A stretch of DNA of 64,000 nucleotides from an uncultured Arenicella sp. (GCA_938048185.1 CALIVT010000001.1:283828-347827), one strand, 5' to 3'. Counted from the stretch's first letter, positions 43,980 to 53,538 are shown. The notes: a model not told the origin generated them from the letters alone. Made by a program: numbers and translations.

Positions 43980-45473
43980 TTGGGTAGGCGAATCGATATC
44001 GACAAACATAAGCAATCACTAAGCACCACGGATGCGTTTTGCGTCGGTGCGATTTTGCTCGCAATAATGGGCGGCGTGCTCGCGATTTTCGGAAGCGATG
44101 CCTTAGCTGGCGCCACTCAAGTTGCAATGATGATGATCGGTTTTATTGCTGCTTTAGTTGGCCTGAAAAATGGTTTGACGTGGGCCGAGATTGAACACAG
44201 TATTATTGCTACCTCAGCCAAAACCACCGGGCCGATTTTAATATTTTTAGCGGTGGGTTCGTTAATCGGCAGCCTGATGCTTTCAGGCGCAGTGCCAACC
44301 TTACTTTATTTCGGCCTTAATATTCTCTCGCCGACTTACTTCTATCCGCTAGCCTGTTTGATTTGCGCGCTGGTTGCAATCTGTATAGGCAGCTCTTGGA
44401 CCACTGCTGCGACCGTTGGTGTAGCACTTATTGGCGTTTCCTACGGCTTTTCTTTGTCACCCAATATTACCGCAGGCGCGATTATCTCAGGCGCGTATTT
44501 TGGTGACAAAATGTCACCACTATCAGAAACGACTAATTTGGCACCGGCAATAGCGGGCAGCGAATTGTTCAGTCATATTCGCCATATGAGTTGGGTGTCG
44601 GTGCCGAGCTTTGCGCTCGCAGTACTGCTGTTTTTATTAATCGGACTGAACGGCTCAGCGAGCGGTGGAGACCAAGCAAGTATCGCCGCGTTTCTGCAAA
44701 CCTTAGACGACGCATTTAATATTTCATGGATTAACTTGGTTCCCGTGATCTTATTGCTATGGCTCGCCACAAGGCAAGCTCCTGCGTTTCTAGCGATTAT
44801 GGGCGTCTCCGTATTAGCCTGTGTTTTTAGCCTGATTTTTCAGCTCGAGGTGCTGGTTGTTTTCGCTGGCGAACAGACCACCATTGGAATTATCAAGGCG
44901 TTCTGGCTTGTGCTCTACGATGGCTTTGCAATCACTACCGACAATCAGAGCGTGAATACCTTGCTGTCGCGCGGGGGCATGAGCTCGATGGTGAATATGG
45001 CGTGGCTAGTGATCGCGTCAATGACGATGACCGGTGTTCTCGAGAAAATTGGGTTTATCGACTTTCTAATGCGCGCAATGCTCGGTTTTGTCACTTCAAC
45101 TGCCTCGCTCATTGTCGCGACAATGGCTACCTGTTTAGGTGTTAACGTTCTAACCGGTGACCAATATATGTCGCTGGTGTTGCCAGGTCAGATGTGGCGC
45201 GCTGAGTTTGAGAAACGTAATCTGCACAACCTGAACTTGTCTCGTACGCTAGAAGACGCAGGCACGCTCACATCACCACTCATTCCTTGGAATGCCTGTG
45301 GCGTATTCATGGCCGGCAGTCTGTCGGTTGCTACCTTGGACTATCTTCCCTTTGTGTTTTTTAATTTGATCAACCCGGTTATGGCACTAGTCTTCGCATT
45401 CATGAATATAAAAATAATCCGGGTTCACGCGTCGGATAAAATACGATTGCAATCGCATAATAACGGTCAGTGA
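43980..45473 (+). CDS. NhaC-family Na+/H+ antiporter
   Basis: A 497-residue transporter with about 11-12 hydrophobic helices. The NhaC pattern includes LICALVAICIGSSWTTAATVGVALIGVSYG, the ISGAYFGDKMSPLSETTNLAPAIAGSELFSHI segment, and LEDAGTLTSPLIPWNACGVFMAGSL near the C-terminus. It exchanges sodium for protons across the inner membrane. It starts at a TTG six nt after the FAD gene stop; a later in-frame ATG at 44069 would remove the first helix, so the TTG is more likely but not certain. The pairing with a flavoenzyme and a Rieske oxygenase suggests the substrate could be a charged osmolyte; this is inference. Confidence 0.9.
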   Translation: MGRRIDIDKHKQSLSTTDAFCVGAILLAIMGGVLAIFGSDALAGATQVAMMMIGFIAALVGLKNGLTWAEIEHSIIATSAKTTGPILIFLAVGSLIGSLMLSGAVPTLLYFGLNILSPTYFYPLACLICALVAICIGSSWTTAATVGVALIGVSYGFSLSPNITAGAIISGAYFGDKMSPLSETTNLAPAIAGSELFSHIRHMSWVSVPSFALAVLLFLLIGLNGSASGGDQASIAAFLQTLDDAFNISWINLVPVILLLWLATRQAPAFLAIMGVSVLACVFSLIFQLEVLVVFAGEQTTIGIIKAFWLVLYDGFAITTDNQSVNTLLSRGGMSSMVNMAWLVIASMTMTGVLEKIGFIDFLMRAMLGFVTSTASLIVATMATCLGVNVLTGDQYMSLVLPGQMWRAEFEKRNLHNLNLSRTLEDAGTLTSPLIPWNACGVFMAGSLSVATLDYLPFVFFNLINPVMALVFAFMNIKIIRVHASDKIRLQSHNNGQ

Positions 45474-45536
45474 AACACGTGATAGGAACCTATAAGAGTA
45501 AGCGTGTCATTGAATGTCGAAAAACCTGAACGCTTG

Positions 45537-46103
45537 TTAAGCAGCTGGCCAAAGCCAAGCAAAACTACCGGCGGTCACGCTGGCGTAAATTAGTGCGTCT
45601 ATCACGTAGCGAATGCAATTGGACCACGGTTGGCCCATCCAAATGCTGTAAGGAACTTGTGCCCACCCGTAGCTTAAAAACGTAGCAAGAAAGACCAGCT
45701 TAAACACCGCCATATAGTCTGCGCCCGCGGTAAGTGACAATGACGCTAAGCAAGCGATCAATAGTGCGCCTATCAAGAAAAATAATATTTGTTGAGTAAG
45801 CAGCTTTCCCATCGCGGGCATGCCGTTGGGAAATATCGCGATCATTGCTACTGGTCCGTCAGCGAATTTTTTTTGCATCGCTTCATCGCCCATCGCCTGC
45901 ATATCGTGACAATAGGGCAGGCTGTATAGCGCGGGCTTTGGGGCGGTGGTTTTCAGCGTCGCAGAAACTTCAGCCTCATTCTCAAGCTCGGTATAATCCG
46001 CATTGTGATATTTGAACAGCATATGGATTAGTGCGCTGGCGATCCAGCACAGCGTTGCTGCTACAAGAATTGCTAACCATAACTCTAAAACTGAAATAGA
46101 CAT
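45537..46103 (-). CDS. Conserved four-TM membrane protein
   Basis: A 188-residue inner-membrane protein. Hydrophobic segments lie at about residues 5-27, 98-120, 125-145 and 160-183. A soluble loop with LPYCHDMQAMGDEAMQKKFADGPVAMIAIFPNGMPAMGK separates the first helix from the other three. I recognise the general pattern of a conserved hypothetical protein of gammaproteobacteria but no function. It is alone between the antiporter gene (convergent) and the VOC gene (same strand, about 155 nt away). The ATG at 46103 is taken; another lies two codons upstream. Confidence 0.65.
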   Translation of the reverse strand: MSISVLELWLAILVAATLCWIASALIHMLFKYHNADYTELENEAEVSATLKTTAPKPALYSLPYCHDMQAMGDEAMQKKFADGPVAMIAIFPNGMPAMGKLLTQQILFFLIGALLIACLASLSLTAGADYMAVFKLVFLATFLSYGWAQVPYSIWMGQPWSNCIRYVIDALIYASVTAGSFAWLWPAA

Positions 46104-46257
46104 AATCAACTCCGATTTTTTAAATGGTGTCGAAAAGTATACAACGCAATCGGAAAGCCAGGCTATACATGCTGAAGCGGTTTTTAGCTTTGATTAGTTA
46201 ACCGTACGATTGAACACGGTGTTAAAACCACTCGATTTCTTTGCATCGTTTTGCTTT

Positions 46258-47259
46258 TTAGACTTCGAAAATCTCGATTGCGAACCCGCTAGAATCATTT
46301 AAAATCATCGTTCTGCATGCGCCTAAATGTGGCAAGTTGCGATGTCTTGGGGCTTGTATAACCGTCGCGCCAAATCGCAGTGCTTGTTGGTTTAGAGCGT
46401 CGAAGTGTTTAGTCGGAAATGACCACATTGTTAGGCCACGATTAGGGGAGTGATAGCTTGGCGCAGGCGAGTCTAGCCCATAACCCCGGTGCTCAAGGTA
46501 GACCAAATAACCGGTGCCAGAGCCGGGTGCAAAAGCTTGTACGAAACGTTCGGGAATACCTTCCTCCATTAGTAGGCCCGAGCGAGCGCCAATCTCCATT
46601 TGCATGTCTCGTCGAATTTCAAAGCCTAGTACCTGCTCGGTAAACGCGCCGACCTGATCGATGTTTGGTACACAACGAGCCGAATAGGCCGGGGCACCGA
46701 TGTCAGTTAATGGGTCAATTTGGCCAACGCTTACTAAGGCATCAGGGCGCTGCACGCCCAACATGAAAATATTCTCCATGCCTAAAAAATGAACTTCGCG
46801 AGAGATGTATACTTCGCCTTCAGGGTTCGTAAATTCTAATTCCTTAACACCCACCGTGGACGCGACGCCTGCGGCTTGCATTTTAGTTACACGAGCAGAC
46901 ATCTCCTGCATCGGGAAACCAATAGTGGCCCCGCCAAAGTATCTGCCATCTGCGCAGGGGCGAATCATCGGATGACGGTCGCTTACATGAATTGCGAGAA
47001 TTTGTACGTTTTTGAGCACGCCACTGCGAGTGAAAACGCAGCTCTCCCAACTGTCTCCAGGCTCAAAACCAAAGTACTGATTGAGTGCCGTCCGATCTTC
47101 CTCAGGGGGCGAGGCCCAGCCTGAAGACTCTAGGTCAAGACCTAGGCACAGCATTTTCTCGATGCCGTCTTTATCTGAAGTAACGTACGTTATGGTGTGC
47201 AGGGGCTGAGCTAGAGCGTCCTCCGCAGAGCTTTCTGGTACAAATATATCGGTGGACAT
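46258..47259 (-). CDS. VOC-family protein with two glyoxalase/dioxygenase-like domains
   Basis: A 333-residue protein with two VOC (vicinal oxygen chelate) modules, about residues 20-150 and 190-330. Marks are PLHTITYVTSDKDGIEKML in the first, and CVPNIDQVGAFTEQVLGFEIRRDMQME and LNDSSGFAIEIFE in the second. VOC proteins bind a divalent metal and act as dioxygenases, isomerases or binding proteins. It is the last gene of a tight four-gene unit (transporter, hydrolase, DUF1330 protein, this gene), which fits the breakdown of an imported aromatic or small organic compound. The first ATG is used. The substrate is unknown. Confidence 0.82.
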   Translation of the reverse strand: MSTDIFVPESSAEDALAQPLHTITYVTSDKDGIEKMLCLGLDLESSGWASPPEEDRTALNQYFGFEPGDSWESCVFTRSGVLKNVQILAIHVSDRHPMIRPCADGRYFGGATIGFPMQEMSARVTKMQAAGVASTVGVKELEFTNPEGEVYISREVHFLGMENIFMLGVQRPDALVSVGQIDPLTDIGAPAYSARCVPNIDQVGAFTEQVLGFEIRRDMQMEIGARSGLLMEEGIPERFVQAFAPGSGTGYLVYLEHRGYGLDSPAPSYHSPNRGLTMWSFPTKHFDALNQQALRFGATVIQAPRHRNLPHLGACRTMILNDSSGFAIEIFEV

Positions 47260-47282
47260 AAACTAATCTTCGAGCATTGTGA

Positions 47283-47576
47283 TCATGGGGTATCGACAAG
47301 CAATACTTGACAATCGGCCAAGCCTTCGCGTAGCTTTTTGACCTCGGCGTATTCATTCGAATCCCAAAACGCCTGCGCCATTTCGCGGTTTGGCCACTTT
47401 GAAATAGCAATTGAGCTATAACCGTCTAAGCTTCCTTCAAGCACCGTTGCGCCGGGTGCAAGCACGATATATTCGCCGCCACATTTGGCGACAAGCTTAG
47501 CCGCAGCTTGGCCGTATTGGTTTCTAAATTTATCGCGATCGTTAATTTTTGCGGCAATGATCATATAGGCTGGCAT
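47283..47576 (-). CDS. DUF1330 protein
   Basis: A 97-residue ferredoxin-like alpha/beta-barrel-type protein of the DUF1330 family: MPAYMIIAAKINDRDKFRNQYGQAAAKLVAKCGGEYIVL, then VLEGSLDGYSSIAISKWPNREMAQAFWDSNEYAEVKKLREG. DUF1330 proteins are small dimers related to EthD and ABM monooxygenases and often occur in catabolic operons. It starts 2 nt from the stop of the hydrolase gene and ends 23 nt from the VOC gene, so it is an internal member of the operon. Confidence 0.9.
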   Translation of the reverse strand: MPAYMIIAAKINDRDKFRNQYGQAAAKLVAKCGGEYIVLAPGATVLEGSLDGYSSIAISKWPNREMAQAFWDSNEYAEVKKLREGLADCQVLLVDTP

Positions 47577-47578
47577 AG

Positions 47579-48412
47579 TTAGGTTTCCTCGTAATTCAGT
47601 GGGTTATCGAGCAGGCGATCAATCACAGGAGCAACCTCGGCCGCGTTGGCTTCTAAAAAGCCTTGCCCCCAATTTGGAAAGTCATACAGTCTGCCGTTGT
47701 TAAGGTGGGCTTCAGTGCGGGTTGTCATTTTGTATAAATCGTCGTCTACATTAATCAGTGCAATCGGGTGTTCTAGACCTGAGAGAACCTTCGGAAAGTG
47801 TGTATTGAATTCGTAAACAGCGTAGTGGCCCCATTCGTAGTTCTCGCCAGCACGCATCATTTCAGCCAGCGATGTGGCCAGCATTTCTAAGGTCTGTTCT
47901 GGCCCCCGATTGCGGATCAATAGGTTCCACAACATTTTTATACGCGTGCCATCTTGGTCTAGTGGGGTCGGGAAGAAGGCTTTTTTTAGTTCTTCCAACT
48001 CTTCGGGGTAAAGCACCGCGGCTGAGGATAGGGCAATGTGATTGACCGCTTGAGGCCGTAAGCGCGCAACTTCGGTTGCTAGCTTTGCGCCCGCATGAAT
48101 ACCAAATAAGTCTATTTTTCCAGACTCATCTAATAGCGATAAGGCGTCAACAGTGTGCCAAATCGAGTTCGCGTAGTCGGTAGCATTGATCTGTTGTGGT
48201 GGACACGTCGACTCACCATAGCCTGGAAAATCGGGGGCAACAAGCAAGCGATTGTCTGGGTAGTGGTTTAAAAATGCCTCAAAGTTTCGGCCGGATTGCG
48301 GGAACATATGCAGACAGACTAGCGGTGGCTTGTGGGTGGCTTCAGGCCGTTTCACGCGGCAATGAATTTGCCCCCAAGGGCCATCAATAAACGTTCGTTT
48401 GAAGGTATTCAT
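47579..48412 (-). CDS. Alpha/beta hydrolase-fold protein with His at the nucleophile position
   Basis: A 277-residue alpha/beta hydrolase-fold protein (HMFPQSGRNFEAFLNHYPDNRLLVAPDFPGYGEST near the N-terminus). The nucleophile elbow is GIHAG (in LFGIHAGAKLATEVARL) where G-x-S-x-G is expected, so the catalytic Ser is replaced by His. The same HTG/HAG form is seen in a subgroup of these proteins as far as I recall. The protein may therefore be a lyase, a cofactor-free dioxygenase-like enzyme or a non-catalytic binding protein, not a classical esterase. It is the second gene of the operon after the MFS transporter. Confidence 0.8.
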   Translation of the reverse strand: MNTFKRTFIDGPWGQIHCRVKRPEATHKPPLVCLHMFPQSGRNFEAFLNHYPDNRLLVAPDFPGYGESTCPPQQINATDYANSIWHTVDALSLLDESGKIDLFGIHAGAKLATEVARLRPQAVNHIALSSAAVLYPEELEELKKAFFPTPLDQDGTRIKMLWNLLIRNRGPEQTLEMLATSLAEMMRAGENYEWGHYAVYEFNTHFPKVLSGLEHPIALINVDDDLYKMTTRTEAHLNNGRLYDFPNWGQGFLEANAAEVAPVIDRLLDNPLNYEET

Positions 48413-48436
48413 TTGCTGTTTTCTACTTGCGATTGC

Positions 48437-49783
48437 TCACGAATGCTCGTTTTGTGCTGCTTCAATGCGCGCGACTTGCCGACGATATAAACGCATCGTC
48501 AAAGGTATCAATATGAGTGGAATTAAACCGTATATAACCGGCACGGCTGCCATTGCTAGGCGGATGTTTTCCTCACCAAATACGCGGGTCGAAAGAGTGC
48601 CGACTGAGGTAGACCCTAAGAATGAGCCGGTTAGTCCAAGTACCATATAGTAAAGCGCGGTTATTTGCCCACGGATTTGCGACGGAGTGATCACCAGCAA
48701 GGCCGTAATCGCGGTGGTCGATACCATTGCAATACCAATGTTGGAGATGGTTAACACGCCGTATGCCAGCTCTGGCGTGGGCATAAACATTGTGAGCGAA
48801 GCCGTGGGTATCATGATTAAAAAACCAATAATCAACAGTCGCAGCGCGGCGTCACTGGTACCGGCTTGAGTCCATTTATCGGAGATGATTCCGGTTGTAA
48901 TCACCGCTAGCGGCCCAACTACAAGTAAAATCACGCCGTTAATAAACGCATATTTCTCTGAACTCCAACCCCAAGTACGTTCAAATGTGGATGGTAAGAA
49001 GAAGTGGCTATAGGCAATCACTACCATCACACAGGCTAGTGATATAAAGCCCAAATACACGCCAAGGTTTCTACCTACATAGCGTAGTGCATCTAAGAAA
49101 CTATTTCCTTGCAGGTCGATTTGGCTTGAATCGTGAGGGCGACGAATTGGCTCCCTGAGAAAGAAAAATAGTAACCCTAACAGCAAACCTGGCAAGCCAA
49201 CTGCTAGGAATGTTAATTGCCAAGGGGCCATCTGGCCCAGAATGGGTATTTCAATTGTCTGCGAGGTTTTTGCCCAAACCAGTACCCCCGCGCCGATTAG
49301 CGATGCGATGCTGCCACCAATAGAAAGGGCAGCCACATAGACCGAAATAGGCTTGCCGCGCTTCTCCGGCGGAAAGCTGTCACCTATTAGCGACATCGCT
49401 GATGGGCTTAACGTGGCTTCACCCAAACCAACCATCATGCGCGCGGTAAATAGTTGCCAAAAACTGGTCACTAAACCTGATGCGGCGGTTGCGAATGACC
49501 AAACAGCGATACCCGCGCCAACGATCCATGTGCGTTTAGTACGGTCTACCATCCAACCTAAAGGCAAGGCCGCAAAGACGTATAAAAAGCCAAACGCTGG
49601 GCCGAGAATTAGACCAATTTGTTCGTCCGACAAGTCCATGTCAGCTTTGATTGGTTCTATTAATAAGCTTAATATGCTGCGGTCAATATAGCTGAAAACA
49701 TAAGCGATAGTGAGCAGTATAACTAATGTCCATCCCCGCCGACTTGATGGGTATTGGGTAGAAACCTGATTGGGTTCGTGCAT
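48437..49783 (-). CDS. MFS transporter (spinster-like family)
   Basis: A 448-residue major facilitator with 12 predicted helices. The A-motif GWMVDRTKRTWIVGAG lies between helices 2 and 3, and the opening is WTLVILLTIAYVFSYIDRSILSLLIEPIKADMDLSDEQIGLILGPAFGFLY, which is typical of spinster-like MFS proteins. It probably imports the substrate of the three enzymes encoded after it. It is the first gene of the operon. The intergenic region before it holds a likely promoter. Confidence 0.92.
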   Translation of the reverse strand: MHEPNQVSTQYPSSRRGWTLVILLTIAYVFSYIDRSILSLLIEPIKADMDLSDEQIGLILGPAFGFLYVFAALPLGWMVDRTKRTWIVGAGIAVWSFATAASGLVTSFWQLFTARMMVGLGEATLSPSAMSLIGDSFPPEKRGKPISVYVAALSIGGSIASLIGAGVLVWAKTSQTIEIPILGQMAPWQLTFLAVGLPGLLLGLLFFFLREPIRRPHDSSQIDLQGNSFLDALRYVGRNLGVYLGFISLACVMVVIAYSHFFLPSTFERTWGWSSEKYAFINGVILLVVGPLAVITTGIISDKWTQAGTSDAALRLLIIGFLIMIPTASLTMFMPTPELAYGVLTISNIGIAMVSTTAITALLVITPSQIRGQITALYYMVLGLTGSFLGSTSVGTLSTRVFGEENIRLAMAAVPVIYGLIPLILIPLTMRLYRRQVARIEAAQNEHS

Positions 49784-49815
49784 CGGTTCGACACTTTTAA
49801 TTATAATGGTATATC

Positions 49816-49870
49816 AATATAACATAAAGTCATTCGATCAAGCAAAACCATTGAGTTGATCCATCGATCA
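49816..49870 (-). promoter_or_regulatory. Likely promoter and small palindrome of the MFS operon
   Basis: On the minus strand a -35-like TTGCTT (49840-49845) is followed after 18 nt by TATATT (49816-49821), 33 nt before the MFS start. An inverted repeat TGATC-CATC-GATCA at 49857-49870 and a further GATCA at 49836-49840 overlap or flank the -35 region and could be a repressor site. Confidence 0.35.
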
Positions 49871-49926
49871 GCATTTGGCTTAGTGAGTGGGTTTAGGCAG
49901 GCTATTAGATTGGGCACCTATCTAAA

Positions 49927-51471
49927 TTAGTGTTGATGAAAGTCGCTGATGTCGCGGCTACGGCTCGCATCATTGGCGGCTTTAACAGATCGCAGAATGT
50001 TGTCGAGTGTACTTCGTTTGAGTAATTTACCGCTGACTATCACTGCGTTGATGGCCTTGGTATGCTCGATATCAACTAAAGGGTTCTTATCGAGTAATAC
50101 TAGATTAGCTTTAAATCCTGGCACAATTCGGCCCGCGTTGCTGTCTAGCCAGTCTGCGGGTGTTTGGGTTGCGGCTTTGAGTATTTGGGCGTTGGTCATT
50201 CCGGCCTTTTTTAGGCTGACAAACTCGTCATGCAATGAGAATCCTGGAACCGTAGGCGGCAGATTCGCGTCGGTTCCCGTCATCACCTTTACCTGGTTTT
50301 TAAGCAAGCTTTTTAGAATGATCTGACAGGCTTGCGCATAGGTTTCCCAGTATTTGCGTCTGCCCGCAGCTTGTTCTGCGGTGAGTTCGCCCGGTTGGAA
50401 GTAACGATTCACGCCGGGTAACCAACCGAGTCCGCCCTGTGGGACATTCGGAGTCCATTCGCTAATGCCGGGGTTCTCGTACGCTAATTCTACTTCACTT
50501 AATACTTGCTCTAACTCAAATTTTTGCCGTACAAAGCTTTCAACTAACCAAAGAGTTGTACTGACTGCGATGTCGTTATCCCTGAGTGTTTCAGCCACTT
50601 CATCACTTCGTTTATTAACATAGCTAAGAAACTCATCGGCGGTTTTCGAGCCAAACCCGGTAGCTGAAATAGACTTACCAAACTCTCGGTTCAAAGCATT
50701 CATGAGTTCTTCAAGGTGAGCGACACTGTCTTGATGCGCAAGGATGTCCGCGATACCGATGCTCCAGGGAATGTGACCTACAACTTTCATGCCCAGAGGT
50801 CTCGCGGTTTGGGTAACGGCGTCGTAGGTTTCTTTATTGATTTGACTGTAGATTTTCACCGCATCATAACCTTGTTGGTGAAGCCGATTCACTTCGCGCA
50901 CAGCGTCTGCTGCGGTGCTGATATTTAGGAAACCTTGAGACCATTCCATAAACCAACCTTCGAGAAGTTCAAAGCTGCCTATGCGTGGTGACGCGATAAA
51001 TAAGTCCGGACCTAGACGCCCGTTTTCGATTTCGGACCTCCACTGTAGATGATCGTCCTCGCCAATCAGCTCGCGAACTTGGGTGACCCCGTTTGCCAGA
51101 TAAAGCAACAAGTCGTTAGGACTCTTAAATAGGTGGACATGCGTATCGCTAAGACCGGGAATTAGAAATTTCCCAGCTCCGTCAATAAGCGTCGCGCCAG
51201 TACTCTCAATCGTGTTATTGGCAATTTCAGTAATGTGTCCGTGCTCAAGGGTCACGCTTTTGTCTGCTAAAAATGATTGGCCGTCGTTCGCGAGTATATT
51301 CACGTTTTCGATAATTATCTTTCCGTCAATGGCATTGAATTGTTTGGGGTCAACACGCTCCGTTAAACCTCCGTATATTTTGCTTATATCTCGGTTCGCG
51401 AGATAAATAAACGCAAGGCTTGCGAGCAAAAATAACACGCAGCAGGCTTTCAATACGATTTTGATTTTCAT
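49927..51471 (-). CDS. Membrane-anchored or secreted amidohydrolase
   Basis: A 514-residue amidohydrolase-superfamily protein. The start at 51471 places a hydrophobic signal or anchor (IKIVLKACCVLFLLASLAFIYLA) at the N-terminus; the longer frame from 51513 is less likely. Metal-binding motif DTHVH follows the FLIPGLSDTHVHLF strand, with a later His in KVVGHIPWS and HLEEL, and the catalytic Asp in VMTGTDAN. The end (AGRIVPGFKANLVLLDKNPLVDI) is the usual imidazolonepropionase/prolidase-like finish. It probably hydrolyses a cyclic amide or peptide-like compound in the periplasm. It is downstream of the LytTR gene on the same strand. Confidence 0.87.
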   Translation of the reverse strand: MKIKIVLKACCVLFLLASLAFIYLANRDISKIYGGLTERVDPKQFNAIDGKIIIENVNILANDGQSFLADKSVTLEHGHITEIANNTIESTGATLIDGAGKFLIPGLSDTHVHLFKSPNDLLLYLANGVTQVRELIGEDDHLQWRSEIENGRLGPDLFIASPRIGSFELLEGWFMEWSQGFLNISTAADAVREVNRLHQQGYDAVKIYSQINKETYDAVTQTARPLGMKVVGHIPWSIGIADILAHQDSVAHLEELMNALNREFGKSISATGFGSKTADEFLSYVNKRSDEVAETLRDNDIAVSTTLWLVESFVRQKFELEQVLSEVELAYENPGISEWTPNVPQGGLGWLPGVNRYFQPGELTAEQAAGRRKYWETYAQACQIILKSLLKNQVKVMTGTDANLPPTVPGFSLHDEFVSLKKAGMTNAQILKAATQTPADWLDSNAGRIVPGFKANLVLLDKNPLVDIEHTKAINAVIVSGKLLKRSTLDNILRSVKAANDASRSRDISDFHQH

Positions 51472-51629
51472 GTTTGGGCTCTCGGTTAGATACAGTTGAG
51501 CCCACGCTAGCAATCATTGAAAAATGTACAATTTAAATGTGACGAATCGCAGAATTTGGGATGAATGGCAACGTTAGTGTGACGACTTGCGCAGGGTAGG
51601 GACGAATTGCAAGCCCGCTTATCCGCGTG

Positions 51630-52469
51630 TTAGTTCTTGAAATCAGCAACAAAGCTGCGCGAGACCGGTATTTTCTTCTCACAATCAGTTAGGCTTAGCG
51701 TTAAACCTTGTGCGTTACCTGTCGATGTCTTAATGAAATTTCGATTGACCAAGAAAGACCTGTGGCAGCGCAAAATATTATCGCTTACCAGCTCCTTTGA
51801 TACACTGGCAATAGTGGCGCGCTCGATATGCTCTAGTTGCCCATTTTCTGCGCTAAGATAGCCAATCCTTACATAGTTCTGCATTGCCTCTACGTATTGT
51901 ATTTTTGCAATCGTGATACCAAAAATCGTCTCGTTGAGTGCCGATGGTTTCGTCGCGCAGGAGAGCCCCTTCTGATTGATTTCTGTCGCAATATTCTGAT
52001 ACTTTCGTTCTTTTTTAAGTACGGCTACAGCACCGAAAAATATCGCTGGAAACAAGCCGATTGCAAAGGTTCCTTTGAGCATAGGAAAGTAGAGCGGCCA
52101 TTCAATATTTCCAAACAACACCAATCGTACAAATATAAAGTTCGCAAAACTAATCATTATCATGGCGCCAGCGAAATACAGAATCCAACGTGAAAACGTA
52201 AATTTCGGACCGCTGATTTTGATTCTGATTATCTTTAGTGCAATGAATTCATATACCATTGACGCGATAAATGCGACCAAAGCAAAGCCGAAACAAAGCA
52301 AGAAGTAACCTTTGCCTTGCGCAAGATGCATTCCAAAAGGTTTGAATACGTATAGAAAGACAAATACGAAGAGGCTTATCGCGCCGACGATCTTAAGCGT
52401 ATCTGTCCAGTTTTCTTCTTGTGGAAATGGCCTAGCGAGTAGTGTTTTGGTTTTTTCTAATAAATCCAT
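51630..52469 (-). CDS. Membrane LytTR-type transcription regulator
   Basis: A 279-residue regulator. Four hydrophobic helices occupy about residues 28-165. A C-terminal LytTR DNA-binding domain follows (IQYVEAMQNYVRIGYLSAENGQLEHIERATIASVSKEL and LRCHRSFLVNRNFIKTSTGNAQGLTLSLTDCEKKIPVSRSF). Membrane-bound LytTR proteins sense a membrane or envelope signal and regulate neighbouring genes by binding pairs of direct repeats. There is no receiver domain. The ATG at 52469 is chosen, but an upstream extension to 52511 is possible since neither has a strong ribosome-binding site. The likely targets are the amidohydrolase gene or the amine-oxidase operon on either side. Confidence 0.85.
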   Translation of the reverse strand: MDLLEKTKTLLARPFPQEENWTDTLKIVGAISLFVFVFLYVFKPFGMHLAQGKGYFLLCFGFALVAFIASMVYEFIALKIIRIKISGPKFTFSRWILYFAGAMIMISFANFIFVRLVLFGNIEWPLYFPMLKGTFAIGLFPAIFFGAVAVLKKERKYQNIATEINQKGLSCATKPSALNETIFGITIAKIQYVEAMQNYVRIGYLSAENGQLEHIERATIASVSKELVSDNILRCHRSFLVNRNFIKTSTGNAQGLTLSLTDCEKKIPVSRSFVADFKN

Positions 52470-52545
52470 ATAGCCATATAATACGCTATTGGCTAAATAT
52501 CCCAAGCTCAAGCCAGCAACCGAGTGCCTCAGTGTAATTTAATAA

Positions 52546-53538
52546 TTAGACTCGTTTGCATGATGCCGCCATATTGCCGACGTTAACCGATAGCTTGTCT
52601 GGGTTAGGGGCGGTAGTGACAAGGGCGGCGGAATACTTTGCGCTAACTTCTTTTAGCCGCATTAAGAAAAAATCCGAACCTTCCTTGTAGTAAGGGTATT
52701 GTTTTTCACGCAATTGCAGCTCGAATTCCTTGTTAGTTTTAGGGTCAGTGAATTTTGCAGTGCCGCCTTGGTTGTGAACTATTAAACCACTTAGCGATAC
52801 ATCATTTTTATGGGGTTCGGCGTACGAGATAAAGGGCATGCTTACCTTGCATTCGTACATGCTCGCGCGCCTCATTTTTATCGGCTCGTTAGAGGTTTCA
52901 CCTTGATACATTTTGCCGTTGGAAAATAGCCAGGTTTTATCGATTCGCCAGTATTGGTTCTCTGACAATACGATGTCATGTTGGGAGTATCGGCGTTTCT
53001 CGCCTTCGCCTAATACGCATTTTTGGCCATCCATTTGGCCTTCAAACTGTTCGCCCTCGCGCCTAAACCACACGTCGCATGATGGCACATTAGTCAAATT
53101 TCTCTCGTCCACCATGGCCGCTACTTGTTTCGCGTCCTTACCGATAAACGCTTTCGCGTCTTTAATAAAAAAGAGCTTCATTTGAATGCCTCTGGCGGGC
53201 TCGGACTGCAAACTAACTATGCGCTGACGCCACACTTGGTCTGGGTCATCGTCTGCGTATTCTTCTACGTAAAACACATGTTCGCCGATACTCGAATTAG
53301 TAATACGAAGATGTTTAGCATGATTGCGGCGGTGCTTGTCTTTTTGCTCGCCTTGCCAACGACGGTCTTCCTCAAACCACCGCTGCGAATCGTTATCGAA
53401 GCTGCCTTCGAACCATTTGCTCATTAACACAAGGTCTCTGGAGAACGGGTCTGGAGCATTTTGCGCGTTAGCCAACGCTGACATAAACGTTAATGAGAGT
53501 AGGGCTGACTTAGCTAGCATAGGCATTATTTGGGGCAT
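52546..53538 (-). CDS. CpeT/CpcT-like protein, secreted
   Basis: A 330-residue protein with a signal peptide (LAKSALLSLTFMSALANAQ). The mature part matches the CpeT/CpcT family: LMSKWFEGSFDNDSQRW, then HVFYVEEYADDDPDQVWRQRIVSL, CDVWFRREGEQFEGQM and WLFSNGKMYQGETS. In cyanobacteria such proteins attach bilins to phycobiliproteins. Here the gene is in a heterotroph, so it is more likely a lipocalin-like binding protein of unknown ligand. It is the last gene of an operon with the amine oxidase and a cytochrome c. About 40 nt separate it from the oxidase gene. Confidence 0.82.
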   Translation of the reverse strand: MPQIMPMLAKSALLSLTFMSALANAQNAPDPFSRDLVLMSKWFEGSFDNDSQRWFEEDRRWQGEQKDKHRRNHAKHLRITNSSIGEHVFYVEEYADDDPDQVWRQRIVSLQSEPARGIQMKLFFIKDAKAFIGKDAKQVAAMVDERNLTNVPSCDVWFRREGEQFEGQMDGQKCVLGEGEKRRYSQHDIVLSENQYWRIDKTWLFSNGKMYQGETSNEPIKMRRASMYECKVSMPFISYAEPHKNDVSLSGLIVHNQGGTAKFTDPKTNKEFELQLREKQYPYYKEGSDFFLMRLKEVSAKYSAALVTTAPNPDKLSVNVGNMAASCKRV

